Source of the DNA: Streptomyces sp. CG 926
GTDB taxonomy: Bacteria; Actinomycetota; Actinomycetes; Streptomycetales; Streptomycetaceae
NCBI RefSeq assembly: GCF_003148825.1
Contig: NZ_QGGZ01000025.1
Coordinates: forward strand, 1 to 64,000
DNA length: 64,000 bases
Direction: 5' to 3'
This document shows positions 24,189 to 31,453 of the stretch, piece by piece. Position numbers and translations under genes: made by a program. How positions within the stretch are numbered: the first letter of the stretch is position 1; the number at the start of each line of letters is the position of its first letter. The notes beneath the pieces are model-generated. The model saw nothing but the letters and a program-made list of their open reading frames with translations. It ran no database searches and was not told the DNA's origin.

Positions 24189-24265
24189 GCGAGCTGCGCC
24201 GCCAGATCCTCCAGTTCGTGCTCGTGGTCGTCGTACTCGCCGCGATCCTCACCGGCACCTTCTGA
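24185..24265 (+). CDS. 26-residue single-helix membrane peptide
   Basis: ATG at 24185 overlaps the previous stop (ATGA) and opens a 26-residue peptide. Residues 1-9 are polar and basic (MSELRRQIL), and the rest, including FVLVVVVLAAILTG, forms one hydrophobic helix. The tight coupling argues for real translation. It could be a membrane anchor, a small regulator, or a toxin-like peptide; sequence alone does not decide. Confidence 0.55.
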   Translation: MSELRRQILQFVLVVVVLAAILTGTF

Positions 24266-24301
24266 CATCTGCCCGTTTTTAACCATCCCATGGAGCGACA
24301 C

Positions 24302-25411
24302 ATGACCGCTCACCCCGCTTCACCGAACACCGTGCTGGCCAACGCCTTGACCAGCGTTGAGGACGTCCTCGCGCCACGCATCCACGCGGCCAAGCCGGAC
24401 CGCATCACCTTCGGCGTCGGCACGCAGATCAATGGTGCGCCCCACATCGGCACGAGCCTGGTTCAGGCTCTCACCTTCGCGGCTGCCGCTCGGACACGTG
24501 ACCGTTATGGGCTCCCCGTCGCCGTCGGATTCGGGGCCCTGGACAACGCGCCGTACGAGATCGCCATTGACCCATCGACAGGACACCGCTATCAGCGTGC
24601 CTACGCCCAGGCCATCGGCGAGCAGGGGATCAGCGCCCAAGTCGACGAGCTGTACCGGCCCCTCTTCGAAGCCCTGTCGGCGGCGACCGGTGTGACGTAC
24701 CGCGTCGAGACGTATTCGGACCAGCAGCGAAGCGAGGATTACCGCCGCACTTGGCTGCGGCTGCTGCCGCGAATCGACGCCTGCCGGTGGTGGCTCGCCC
24801 CGTCGACCGGGGTCCCGCACGTGCGGGTGCCCTGCCTCGAACCCGACTGCGGTTGGGCGGAAAAACACGCTGAGCGGACCCGGGTCGTCATGGAGGGCAG
24901 GGACGGCGCCCAGGTGTACGCCCACTGCCTCCACCACGGTCCCTATAGCGAGATCATCGGTCCCGGCCGCGGCGCCTACCTTGACCTCGCCACGCTGTAC
25001 CGAAACCTGGTCAAAGAACTCGCCCTGTCCACAGACTCCAGCACTCTGCACGTCATGGTCAAGGGTGGTGACTGGGTGTTCGGCTCCCACCTCGTCGATG
25101 GCGCCTTCCAGGCCGCGGGGCTCACCCAGGGGCAGCTCCCCGTCCGCCTGTTCTGCCCGCAGATTGTCACCGACACGGGCGCCAAGCTGTCCAAGTCTTC
25201 GATCCGTGAAGGACGTTCATCGCTGCCTGACGGTACGGAACCATGGATGCTGGACACCCGGTTATGGTCTGGCTCGTTGGCCGAGTACGCCGAGCGGCTA
25301 CTGGCGCTGTCTGAAGTCCTCTTCTCGGACCCTCGCCACTTCTTCCGCTCGTACTCGGCGGCTGAAATGGGCCGCGTGATGGCGACAGCAGGGAGCAGTA
25401 CCTCAGCATGA
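24302..25411 (+). CDS. Class I lysyl-tRNA synthetase-like protein without anticodon-binding domain
   Basis: A 369-residue protein resembling the catalytic half of class I LysRS. A HIGH-type motif occurs as PHIGT (about residues 46-50), a KMSKS-type loop as Lys295-Leu-Ser-Lys-Ser299 in TGAKLSKSSIREG, and possible zinc ligands as Cys178, Cys183, Cys209 and His212. Full class I LysRS enzymes exceed 500 residues, and here the C-terminal helical anticodon-binding part is missing. I chose ATG at 24302 because GGAG (24292-24295) precedes it with good spacing; ATG 24290 is possible. A TTA codon at 25262 makes expression potentially bldA-dependent. Its stop overlaps the ASCH start. Likely roles are aminoacyl-adenylate formation or aminoacylation of something other than tRNA-Lys, or a resistance or decoy synthetase. 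It should not be assumed to charge tRNA. Confidence 0.8.
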   Translation: MTAHPASPNTVLANALTSVEDVLAPRIHAAKPDRITFGVGTQINGAPHIGTSLVQALTFAAAARTRDRYGLPVAVGFGALDNAPYEIAIDPSTGHRYQRAYAQAIGEQGISAQVDELYRPLFEALSAATGVTYRVETYSDQQRSEDYRRTWLRLLPRIDACRWWLAPSTGVPHVRVPCLEPDCGWAEKHAERTRVVMEGRDGAQVYAHCLHHGPYSEIIGPGRGAYLDLATLYRNLVKELALSTDSSTLHVMVKGGDWVFGSHLVDGAFQAAGLTQGQLPVRLFCPQIVTDTGAKLSKSSIREGRSSLPDGTEPWMLDTRLWSGSLAEYAERLLALSEVLFSDPRHFFRSYSAAEMGRVMATAGSSTSA

Positions 25412-25761
25412 GCACCAAGCCCCACCCCCGGATCCACCACCTGAACCTCTACCGTCGCTATTTCGAACTGGTCGCTGCCGGACAGAAGACGATCGAGGTC
25501 AGGGTGAAGTACCCGCATCTCGCAGACCTCGCGGCAGGTGACCGGATCGAATTTCGGATCAAGGGCACCGACGAGGTGTGTCACGTCGAGGTCCTGAGAG
25601 TCACCGAGTACGACGGATTCGAGGCCCTGATGGACGGTGAGGGCCCGGAGCAGGTCAACCCCACCTCCAGCCGAGAACAGCAGCTCACCAACATCCGGGC
25701 CATCTACGGGGCCGAGAGAGAGGCGCTGGGTGCCCTGGCCATCGAGATCAGGTTGACCTGA
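25408..25761 (+). CDS. ASCH domain protein
   Basis: A 117-residue ASCH (ASC-1 homology) protein. The conserved entry HLNLYRRYFELVAAGQKTIE, the following VRVKYPHLADLAAGDRIEF, and the family block DGEGPEQVNPTSSREQQL are visible. ASCH is a PUA-like beta-barrel that binds RNA or modified nucleosides; the E. coli member YqfB hydrolyses N4-acetylcytidine. ATG at 25408 overlaps the stop of the synthetase-like gene (ATGA), so the two are translationally coupled. An RNA-related joint function is the natural inference. The substrate is unknown. Confidence 0.88.
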   Translation: MSTKPHPRIHHLNLYRRYFELVAAGQKTIEVRVKYPHLADLAAGDRIEFRIKGTDEVCHVEVLRVTEYDGFEALMDGEGPEQVNPTSSREQQLTNIRAIYGAEREALGALAIEIRLT

Positions 25762-25851
25762 CTTCGACAGGGGCGACATCGCGCGACGCCTCTCGGCCAG
25801 TAGCCCCGGCTGAGGCCCCCGTCGGCCCGATCGCCTCCTGCGGTCGAGCTC

Positions 25852-25995
25852 GTGCGAGCGGATGTGGGCGACCGGGCCCCGGACCTGCTTCCCGACCTCG
25901 ACGCCACGATCGTCACCTACTGCTCCAACCCGGCCTGCCCGAACAGCGGCCAGGTTGCCGACCGGCTGACCACCCTCGGCTACACGAACGTCCGC
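25852..25995 (+). pseudogene. Rhodanese-domain remnant
   Basis: The frame reads LLPDLDATIVTYCSNPACPN and SGQVADRLTTLGYTNVR, the active-site half of a rhodanese with its catalytic-type Cys in YCSNPACPNS. The N-terminal half (DxR and GHIPGA region) is missing upstream, and similarity ends at about 25995, before the usual YxGGxxDW. No start codon with a ribosome site fits. It marks the right border of the island, as the hydrolase remnant marks the left. The rest of 25762-26031 shows nothing recognisable. Confidence 0.7.
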
Positions 25996-26031
25996 GACCG
26001 AAGCCGCCTGACGAGTCCCGGACATGCCGAA

Positions 26032-26070
26032 GGCCCGCACCCCTGGAACTTGCTGAAGGGGGTGCGGGCC
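26032..26070. terminator. Bidirectional terminator between the island and sdhB
   Basis: Twelve-base perfect arms GGCCCGCACCCC (26032-26043) and GGGGTGCGGGCC (26059-26070) flank a 15-base loop. It would end the convergent sdh operon. A second small hairpin CCGGTCTC-AGCC-GAGACCGG lies at 26083-26102. Confidence 0.8.
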
Positions 26071-26179
26071 CTTGACGGCCACCGGTCTCAGCCGAGACCG
26101 GCGGACGGAGTCCGGCGCAGCCTCTCGAAGCCGGGGAGGCCCGCCAGGGCCGAGCGGTGCGAGAGGTGCGTCAAGAAGG

Positions 26180-26938
26180 CTAGAAGCGGCGCGTGATCAG
26201 CGCGCGCTTGACTTCCTGGATCGCCTTGGTGACCTCGATGCCACGCGGGCACGCGTCGGTGCAGTTGAAGGTCGTGCGGCAGCGCCACACGCCGTCCTTG
26301 TCGTTCAGGATCTCCAGCCGCTGCTCGCCGGCCTCGTCACGCGAGTCGAAGATGAAGCGGTGCGCGTTGACGATCGCCGCCGGGCCGAAGTACTGGCCGT
26401 CGTTCCAGAACACCGGGCACGAGGACGTGCACGCGGCGCACAGGATGCACTTGGTGGTGTCGTCGAAGCGCTCGCGGTCCTCGGCGGACTGCAGGCGCTC
26501 GCGCGTCGGCTCGTTGCCCTTGGTGACCAGGAACGGCATCACGTCGCGGTACGCCTGGAAGAAGGGCTCCATGTCGACGACAAGGTCCTTCATCACGGTG
26601 AGGCCCTTGATGGCCTCGACGGTGATCGGCTTCTCCGGGTTGATGTCCTTGATCAGCGTCTTGCAGGCGAGCCTGTTCTTGCCGTTGATCCGCATCGCGT
26701 CGGAGCCGCAGATGCCGTGCGCGCACGAGCGACGGAACGTCAGCGTGCCGTCGAGGTCCCACTTGATCTTGTGGAGACCGTCGAGCACGCGCTCCTTCGG
26801 GTCGATCTCGACCTGGAAGTCCTGCCAGACCGACTCTTCCGAGATCTCCGGGTTGAAGCGGCGGATCCGGAAGGTGACCGTGATGAACGGCGAGGCCGCG
26901 GCCGCGGCCTCCATCTTGTCCAGGGTGGGGGTGGCCAT
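26180..26938 (-). CDS. sdhB: Succinate dehydrogenase iron-sulfur subunit
   Basis: A 252-residue iron-sulfur subunit that carries electrons from SdhA flavin to quinone. The [2Fe-2S] ligands are Cys72, Cys77, Asp80 and Cys92 in SCAHGICGSDAMRINGKNR plus LAC, with Asp in place of a fourth Cys as in E. coli SdhB. The [4Fe-4S] and [3Fe-4S] motifs follow as CILCAACTSSCP and CTDACPRG. The ATG overlaps the sdhA stop by one base (TGATG). It is the last gene of sdhCDAB and is followed by a terminator at 26032. Confidence 0.97.
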   Translation of the reverse strand: MATPTLDKMEAAAAASPFITVTFRIRRFNPEISEESVWQDFQVEIDPKERVLDGLHKIKWDLDGTLTFRRSCAHGICGSDAMRINGKNRLACKTLIKDINPEKPITVEAIKGLTVMKDLVVDMEPFFQAYRDVMPFLVTKGNEPTRERLQSAEDRERFDDTTKCILCAACTSSCPVFWNDGQYFGPAAIVNAHRFIFDSRDEAGEQRLEILNDKDGVWRCRTTFNCTDACPRGIEVTKAIQEVKRALITRRF

Positions 26939-28692
26939 CAGTACTTACGCTCCATCGGCTGGTAGCGGGTGACGACGACGGGCTTGTAGTCCAGCCGGAC
27001 GGAATCCTTGCCGTCGTCGCCGACCTCGCGGTACGCCATGGTGTGGCGCATGAAGTTGACGTCGTCGCGGTTCGGGTAGTCCTCGCGGTAGTGACCGCCG
27101 CGGGACTCCTTGCGCGCCAGCGCGGACACGGCCATGACCTCGGCCAGGTCGAGCAGGTTGCCCAGCTCGATGGCCTCCAGCAGGTCCGTGTTGAAGCGCT
27201 TGCCCTTGTCCTGGACGGACACGTTCTTGTAGCGCTCGCGCAGCTCCGCGATCTTCTCGACCGCGGTCTTGATGGTCTGCTCCGTACGGAACACCATCAC
27301 GCACGCGTCCATCGTCTCCTGGAGCTCCAGACGCAGGTCGGCGACCCGCTCGTTGCCCGTGGAGTTGCGCAGGTGCTCGACGAGGTCGACGACCTGCTGC
27401 GCCGGGTTCTCCGGGAGCTCGACGTAGTCGTTCTCCTGCGAGTACCGGGCGGCGGCGATGCCGGAGCGCTTGCCGAAGACGTTGATGTCCAGCAGCGAGT
27501 TGGTGCCCAGGCGGTTCGCGCCGTGCACCGACACGCACGCGACCTCGCCGGCCGCGTACAGGCCCGGGACGACGGTGGTGTTGTCCGACAGGACCTCACC
27601 CTCGACGTTGGTCGGGATGCCGCCCATGGCGTAGTGCGCGGTGGGCTGGATCGGGATCGGGTCCGTGTACGGCTCGATGCCCAGGTAGGTGCGCGCGAAC
27701 TCGGTGATGTCCGGGAGCTTCGCGTCGAGCTGCTCCGGCGGCAGGTGCGTCAGGTCCAGGTACACGTGGTCACCGGCGGGACCGCAGCCGCGGCCCTCAC
27801 GGATCTCGGTGTAGATGGAGCGCGAGACGACGTCACGGGACGCGAGGTCCTTCATGACCGGCGCGTACTTCTCCATGAAGCGCTCGCCGTCCTTGTTGCG
27901 GAGGATGCCGCCCTCACCACGGGCGCCCTCCGTCAGCAGGATGCCCATGCGCCAGATGCCCGTCGGGTGGAACTGGAAGAACTCCATGTCCTCCAGCGGC
28001 AGGCCGCGGCGGTAGCAGGCCGCCTGGCCGTCACCCGTGAGGGTGTGCGCGTTGGAGGTCACCTTGAAGAACTTGCCGGTGCCGCCGGAGGCGTAGATGA
28101 CGGCCTTGGCCTGGAACACGTGGATCTCGCCGGTGGCGAGCTCGTACGCGACCACACCGGCCGATTTCTTGACGCCGTCCTCCTCGACCAGGAGCTGGTC
28201 CAGGACGTAGAACTCGTTGAAGAACTCCACGCCCTCCTTGACGCAGTTCTGGTACAGCGTCTGGAGGATCATGTGACCGGTGCGGTCCGCGGCGTAGCAG
28301 GACCGGCGGACCGGCGCCTCACCGTGGTTGCGCGAGTGGCCGCCGAAGCGGCGCTGGTCGATGGTGCCGTCCGGGGTGCGGTTGAACGGCAGGCCCATCT
28401 TCTCCAGGTCGAGGACCGCGTCGATGGCCTCCTTCGCCAGGATCTCGGCGGCGTCCTGGTCGACCAGGTAGTCACCACCCTTGACCGTGTCGAAGGTGTG
28501 CCACTCCCAGTTGTCCTCTTCCACGTTGGCCAGCGCGGCGGCCATGCCGCCCTGCGCGGCGCCCGTGTGGGAGCGGGTGGGGTAGAGCTTCGTCAGCACC
28601 GCGGTGCGGCTGCGCTTCGTCGACTCGATGGCGGCGCGCATGCCCGCGCCACCCGCGCCGACGATGACGGTGTCGTACTTGTGGATCTTCAT
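26938..28692 (-). CDS. sdhA: Succinate dehydrogenase flavoprotein subunit
   Basis: A 584-residue flavoprotein that oxidises succinate to fumarate in the TCA cycle. The dinucleotide-binding start is VIVGAGGAGMRAA. The covalent FAD histidine is His42 in TRSHTGAAQGGMAAAL, and HRTPDGTIDQR/FGGHSRNHGEAPVRR and GANRLGTNSLLD are family blocks. ATG at 28692 gives the normal N-terminus (MKIHKYDTV); the open frame runs further upstream into sdhD only because of GC bias. It is 23 bases downstream of sdhD and overlaps sdhB by one base. Confidence 0.97.
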   Translation of the reverse strand: MKIHKYDTVIVGAGGAGMRAAIESTKRSRTAVLTKLYPTRSHTGAAQGGMAAALANVEEDNWEWHTFDTVKGGDYLVDQDAAEILAKEAIDAVLDLEKMGLPFNRTPDGTIDQRRFGGHSRNHGEAPVRRSCYAADRTGHMILQTLYQNCVKEGVEFFNEFYVLDQLLVEEDGVKKSAGVVAYELATGEIHVFQAKAVIYASGGTGKFFKVTSNAHTLTGDGQAACYRRGLPLEDMEFFQFHPTGIWRMGILLTEGARGEGGILRNKDGERFMEKYAPVMKDLASRDVVSRSIYTEIREGRGCGPAGDHVYLDLTHLPPEQLDAKLPDITEFARTYLGIEPYTDPIPIQPTAHYAMGGIPTNVEGEVLSDNTTVVPGLYAAGEVACVSVHGANRLGTNSLLDINVFGKRSGIAAARYSQENDYVELPENPAQQVVDLVEHLRNSTGNERVADLRLELQETMDACVMVFRTEQTIKTAVEKIAELRERYKNVSVQDKGKRFNTDLLEAIELGNLLDLAEVMAVSALARKESRGGHYREDYPNRDDVNFMRHTMAYREVGDDGKDSVRLDYKPVVVTRYQPMERKY

Positions 28693-28715
28693 TGGTTTCG
28701 CCTCAGCCCCGTTGC

Positions 28716-29198
28716 CTAGCGGATGTTCGGGTCGAAGGTGAAGATCACCAGCGTGCCCAGAAGGATGGTGAACACCGTGGCGGTGTAGAGCAGGCCCTTC
28801 AGCCACAGCCGCGTGTTGGCACGCTCCGCGTAGTCGTTGATGACGGTACGCAGACCGTTGGCGCCGTGCAGCATGGCCAGCCACAGCATCAGCAGGTCCC
28901 AGACCTGCCAGAACGGGGAGGCCCAGCGGCCGGCCACGAAGGCGAAGCCGATCTTGGAGACGCCGCCGTCGAGCACCAGCTGGATCAGCAGGTGGCCGAT
29001 GACCAGGACGACGAGCACGATGCCCGAGAGGCGCATGAAGAGCCACGCGACCATCTCGAAGTTCCCGCGGGTCGAGCGCGGGGTCTTGCCGGTGCGCTTG
29101 CGCGGGGCCTCGATGTAAGGCGCCGGGTTCTCGACGTCGTAGAGGGACACGCCCTCCACGTCACCGACGCCCTTTTCGAAAGAAGTGTCAGAAGACAT
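28716..29198 (-). CDS. sdhD: Succinate dehydrogenase hydrophobic membrane anchor subunit
   Basis: A 160-residue membrane anchor with a soluble head (to about residue 50) and three helices. Family marks are NFEMVAWLFMRLSGIVLVVLVI and the heme/quinone-site region GANGLRTVINDYAERANTR. I prefer ATG at 29198, because GGGAAG in the end of sdhC lies 8 bases upstream; a GTG at 29207 overlapping the sdhC stop is possible. It belongs to the sdhCDAB operon. Confidence 0.93.
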   Translation of the reverse strand: MSSDTSFEKGVGDVEGVSLYDVENPAPYIEAPRKRTGKTPRSTRGNFEMVAWLFMRLSGIVLVVLVIGHLLIQLVLDGGVSKIGFAFVAGRWASPFWQVWDLLMLWLAMLHGANGLRTVINDYAERANTRLWLKGLLYTATVFTILLGTLVIFTFDPNIR

Positions 29199-29203
29199 GC
29201 GTG

Positions 29204-29584
29204 TCACTTCCCGAACAGTTCAAGGTAGGCGTGGCCCAGGACGGGGTAGAGGGCCCCGACCATCAGCACGATCCAGATGCCCACGACGGACCAGAGCATC
29301 TGCTTCTGGTAGCGCGGGCCCTTGGACCAGAAGTCCACGGCGATGACACGGAGACCGTTGAGCGCGTGGAACAGGATGGCGGCGACGAGGCCGTATTCCA
29401 GCAGCGCGACGATCGGAGTCTTGTAGGTAGCCACGACATCGTCGTACGCCTCGGGGGAGACGCGGACGAGAGCGGTGTCGAGGACGTGTACGAACAGGAA
29501 GAAGAAAATGAGGACGCCGGTGACTCGATGAGCCACCCAGGACCACATTCCTTCCCGGCCGCGGTACAACGTTCCAGCCGGCAC
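29204..29584 (-). CDS. sdhC: Succinate dehydrogenase cytochrome b556 subunit
   Basis: A 126-residue membrane cytochrome subunit with three helices. The signature MWSWVAHRVTGVLIFFFLFVHVLD contains the likely heme-ligand histidine, and LFHALNGLRVIAVDFW precedes the third helix. GTG at 29584 begins the conserved N-terminus PAGTLYRGREG. It is the first gene of the operon. The promoter must lie in the 152-bp gap to uraD, where I see no clear operator. Confidence 0.94.
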   Translation of the reverse strand: MPAGTLYRGREGMWSWVAHRVTGVLIFFFLFVHVLDTALVRVSPEAYDDVVATYKTPIVALLEYGLVAAILFHALNGLRVIAVDFWSKGPRYQKQMLWSVVGIWIVLMVGALYPVLGHAYLELFGK

Positions 29585-29736
29585 GGAAAACCCTCCGGAA
29601 GCGGGGCGGGGGCCAGCCGGCTTCTTTGTCGGTCGGGCCCGGCCGGGTACGGTCCTCCGGCCCCGGACATCGTAGCGACGCTTTGTCGGTTCCCTTGCGC
29701 GGGGGCCATCGGTGTGATCAAACAGGCACGTACGGG

Positions 29737-30369
29737 CTATCCCACAGGGGCGAATAGCCCGATTTCCGTGGCAGTCAGCCCATCCGGCGAGGTCAGCCGG
29801 CGTGTCAGATCCCGGAGGCGGGCCTGCGCGACCCGTCGCAGCTCGTCCGCGGAGATCGAGCGCTCCTCGTCGACCTCGTGGCCCATCCGCCGCCGGATCG
29901 CGCCCAGCAGCTGGTCGGCCTGCTCGTCCGGCGGGTGCCCGTCGAGGCAGATCACGAAGGCGTGGCCGAATTTCCGTTCGTACTCCGCATGGGCCGCGTC
30001 GAGGGCCAGCAGGGCGGCGTACGGCGCCCCGTGGTCCAGTTCCGCCGAGCACTCCGCGGCCAGCGCCTCGGTCAGGTCGCGCTGCGAGAGGTCGTACGAG
30101 GCTTCGTCGGCGGCGGCGAGCAGGGCCCCGGGATCCGGGTAGGGGCGGTGCGTCGCCACCCGGTGCGCCCAGCGCCTGCTTCCGCAGCACTGCAGCAGGA
30201 CGGCCTGGGCGGCTTCGGGGGACAGGGCGTTGAACCGAGCCAGCCCGAAGCCGTGAGAAGGATCGGAACTTCCCCCGGATCCGGTCCGGGAGGTGCGCCC
30301 TGGGGCCTGTGCCGGAAGGTGGCTGGACAGCAGGGGGCTCCTCGGGGCGCGGCGGGGGTGTACCGCCAC
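29737..30369 (-). CDS. uraD: 2-oxo-4-hydroxy-4-carboxy-5-ureidoimidazoline (OHCU) decarboxylase
   Basis: A 210-residue member of the OHCU decarboxylase family. It performs the third step from urate to S-allantoin, decarboxylating OHCU stereospecifically. Family blocks are FNALSPEAAQAVLLQCCGSRRWAHRV and DAAHAEYERKFGHAFVICLDG. The first 45 residues (RRAPRSPLLSSHLPAQAPGR and after) are extra and low-complexity. The only in-frame start is GTG at 30369, with no obvious ribosome site. No other uricolytic gene is adjacent, so it is separated from the usual pucL/allantoinase genes. Purine catabolism links it loosely to the nucleoside genes further on. Confidence 0.88.
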   Translation of the reverse strand: MAVHPRRAPRSPLLSSHLPAQAPGRTSRTGSGGSSDPSHGFGLARFNALSPEAAQAVLLQCCGSRRWAHRVATHRPYPDPGALLAAADEASYDLSQRDLTEALAAECSAELDHGAPYAALLALDAAHAEYERKFGHAFVICLDGHPPDEQADQLLGAIRRRMGHEVDEERSISADELRRVAQARLRDLTRRLTSPDGLTATEIGLFAPVG

Positions 30370-30691
30370 GCTATCGACGCAGGGCAGGGTGTGTCGTACC
30401 GATTCGGGGATTTCACCCGGAAGTGAGCCGAAAGGATGACGTGGGCGTCACGGGCAGGCATGGTGAGAAGCTCGGGAAGGGGAGGGCGACCGAGGCCGCC
30501 ACCCCCCACAGGAGAGGCCCCGGTCGCCATCCGTCACGGGCTCGTGCGACAAGCCCGTACCCCTGTCAGCGCCTCGGGTGCGTTTTGTGTCACACCTCGC
30601 TCCGCACAGGATTGGTTGCACGTTGTATCACTCGTGGACGAGAGGTACTTGAAAGCCGTAACGTGCTGATTTGCGCCACACGTACAGGACA
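30370..30691. other. 322-bp divergent intergenic region (uraD / sigma factor)
   Basis: The region must hold both divergent promoters. I see no palindromic operator longer than about 5-bp arms, no riboswitch and no convincing small ORF; a plus-strand frame at 30436-30669 has no ribosome site and unlikely composition. Confidence 0.6.
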
Positions 30692-31453
30692 GTGAACGGG
30701 TTGGGGACTTTGCTGGGGGACGACGCGGAGCTGACCGCCGCGGTGCTCGCGGCACAGGACGGCGACGAGAACGCGTTCCGTGCTGTGTACCGCGCCGTGC
30801 ACCCACGGCTGCTCGGGTACGTACGCACGCTCGTCGGGGACGGCGACGCGGAGGACGTGACCTCCGAGGCCTGGCTGCAGATCGCCCGCGACCTCGACTC
30901 CTTCACCGGCGACGCCGACCGCTTCCGCGGCTGGGCGGCCCGCATCGCACGCAACCGCGCCCTCGACCACATCCGCATGCGCGGCCGGCGCCCCGCCATC
31001 GGGGGCGACGACACCGAGCTGACGAGCTGGGCCGCCGAGAGCGACACCGCGGGCGCGGCCATGGAGTCCCTCTCCACCGGCCGCACCATGGCGCTCATCG
31101 CGCAGCTTCCGCAGGACCAGGCCGAGGCCGTCGTCCTACGGGTCGTGGTCGGCCTGGACGCCAAGAGCGCCGCCGAGACCCTGGGCAAGCGGCCCGGCGC
31201 CGTACGGACCGCGGCCCACCGGGGCCTGAAGAAGTTGGCCGAGCTGCTCGGCCCGGAGGGCGGCTTCGAGCCGGACCCGGACACCGGCTCGGGCCCGGGC
31301 CCGGCGGTCGGCCATAATGCCCGTGGCCAGGCGTGGGGCGGCGGGGGCGGGAGGGATCTCGACGCCGTACCCGCGCAGCGTGGCAGGGGCGGGGGCTTCG
31401 TAGAACAAACCGGTGTGACGGATTCACGTTGGCGGACGCAGAAGGACATGTGA
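30692..31453 (+). CDS. ECF-type RNA polymerase sigma factor
   Basis: A 253-residue sigma-70-family factor. Region 2 reads FRAVYRAVHPRLLGYVRTLVGD then AEDVTSEAWLQIARDLDSF and WAARIARNRALDHIR. Region 4 reads LPQDQAEAVVLRVVVGLDAKSAAE and RPGAVRTAAHRGLKKLAELL. The C-terminal 65 residues are a Gly-rich tail. GTG at 30692 is favoured over a TTG at 30671. Its stop overlaps the next start (TGATG), and that gene encodes a one-helix membrane protein fitting an anti-sigma factor. Signal and regulon are unknown. Confidence 0.9.
   Translation: MNGLGTLLGDDAELTAAVLAAQDGDENAFRAVYRAVHPRLLGYVRTLVGDGDAEDVTSEAWLQIARDLDSFTGDADRFRGWAARIARNRALDHIRMRGRRPAIGGDDTELTSWAAESDTAGAAMESLSTGRTMALIAQLPQDQAEAVVLRVVVGLDAKSAAETLGKRPGAVRTAAHRGLKKLAELLGPEGGFEPDPDTGSGPGPAVGHNARGQAWGGGGGRDLDAVPAQRGRGGGFVEQTGVTDSRWRTQKDM

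Noticed and set aside
22173..26031. Prophage or integrative element with att sites
   Set aside because: No intact integrase, no tRNA gene and no flanking direct repeat could be found; only truncated neighbours mark the borders.
30436..30669. 77-residue plus-strand frame before the sigma factor
   Set aside because: No ribosome site, Pro/Arg-rich, ends just before the sigma gene; no resemblance to any family.
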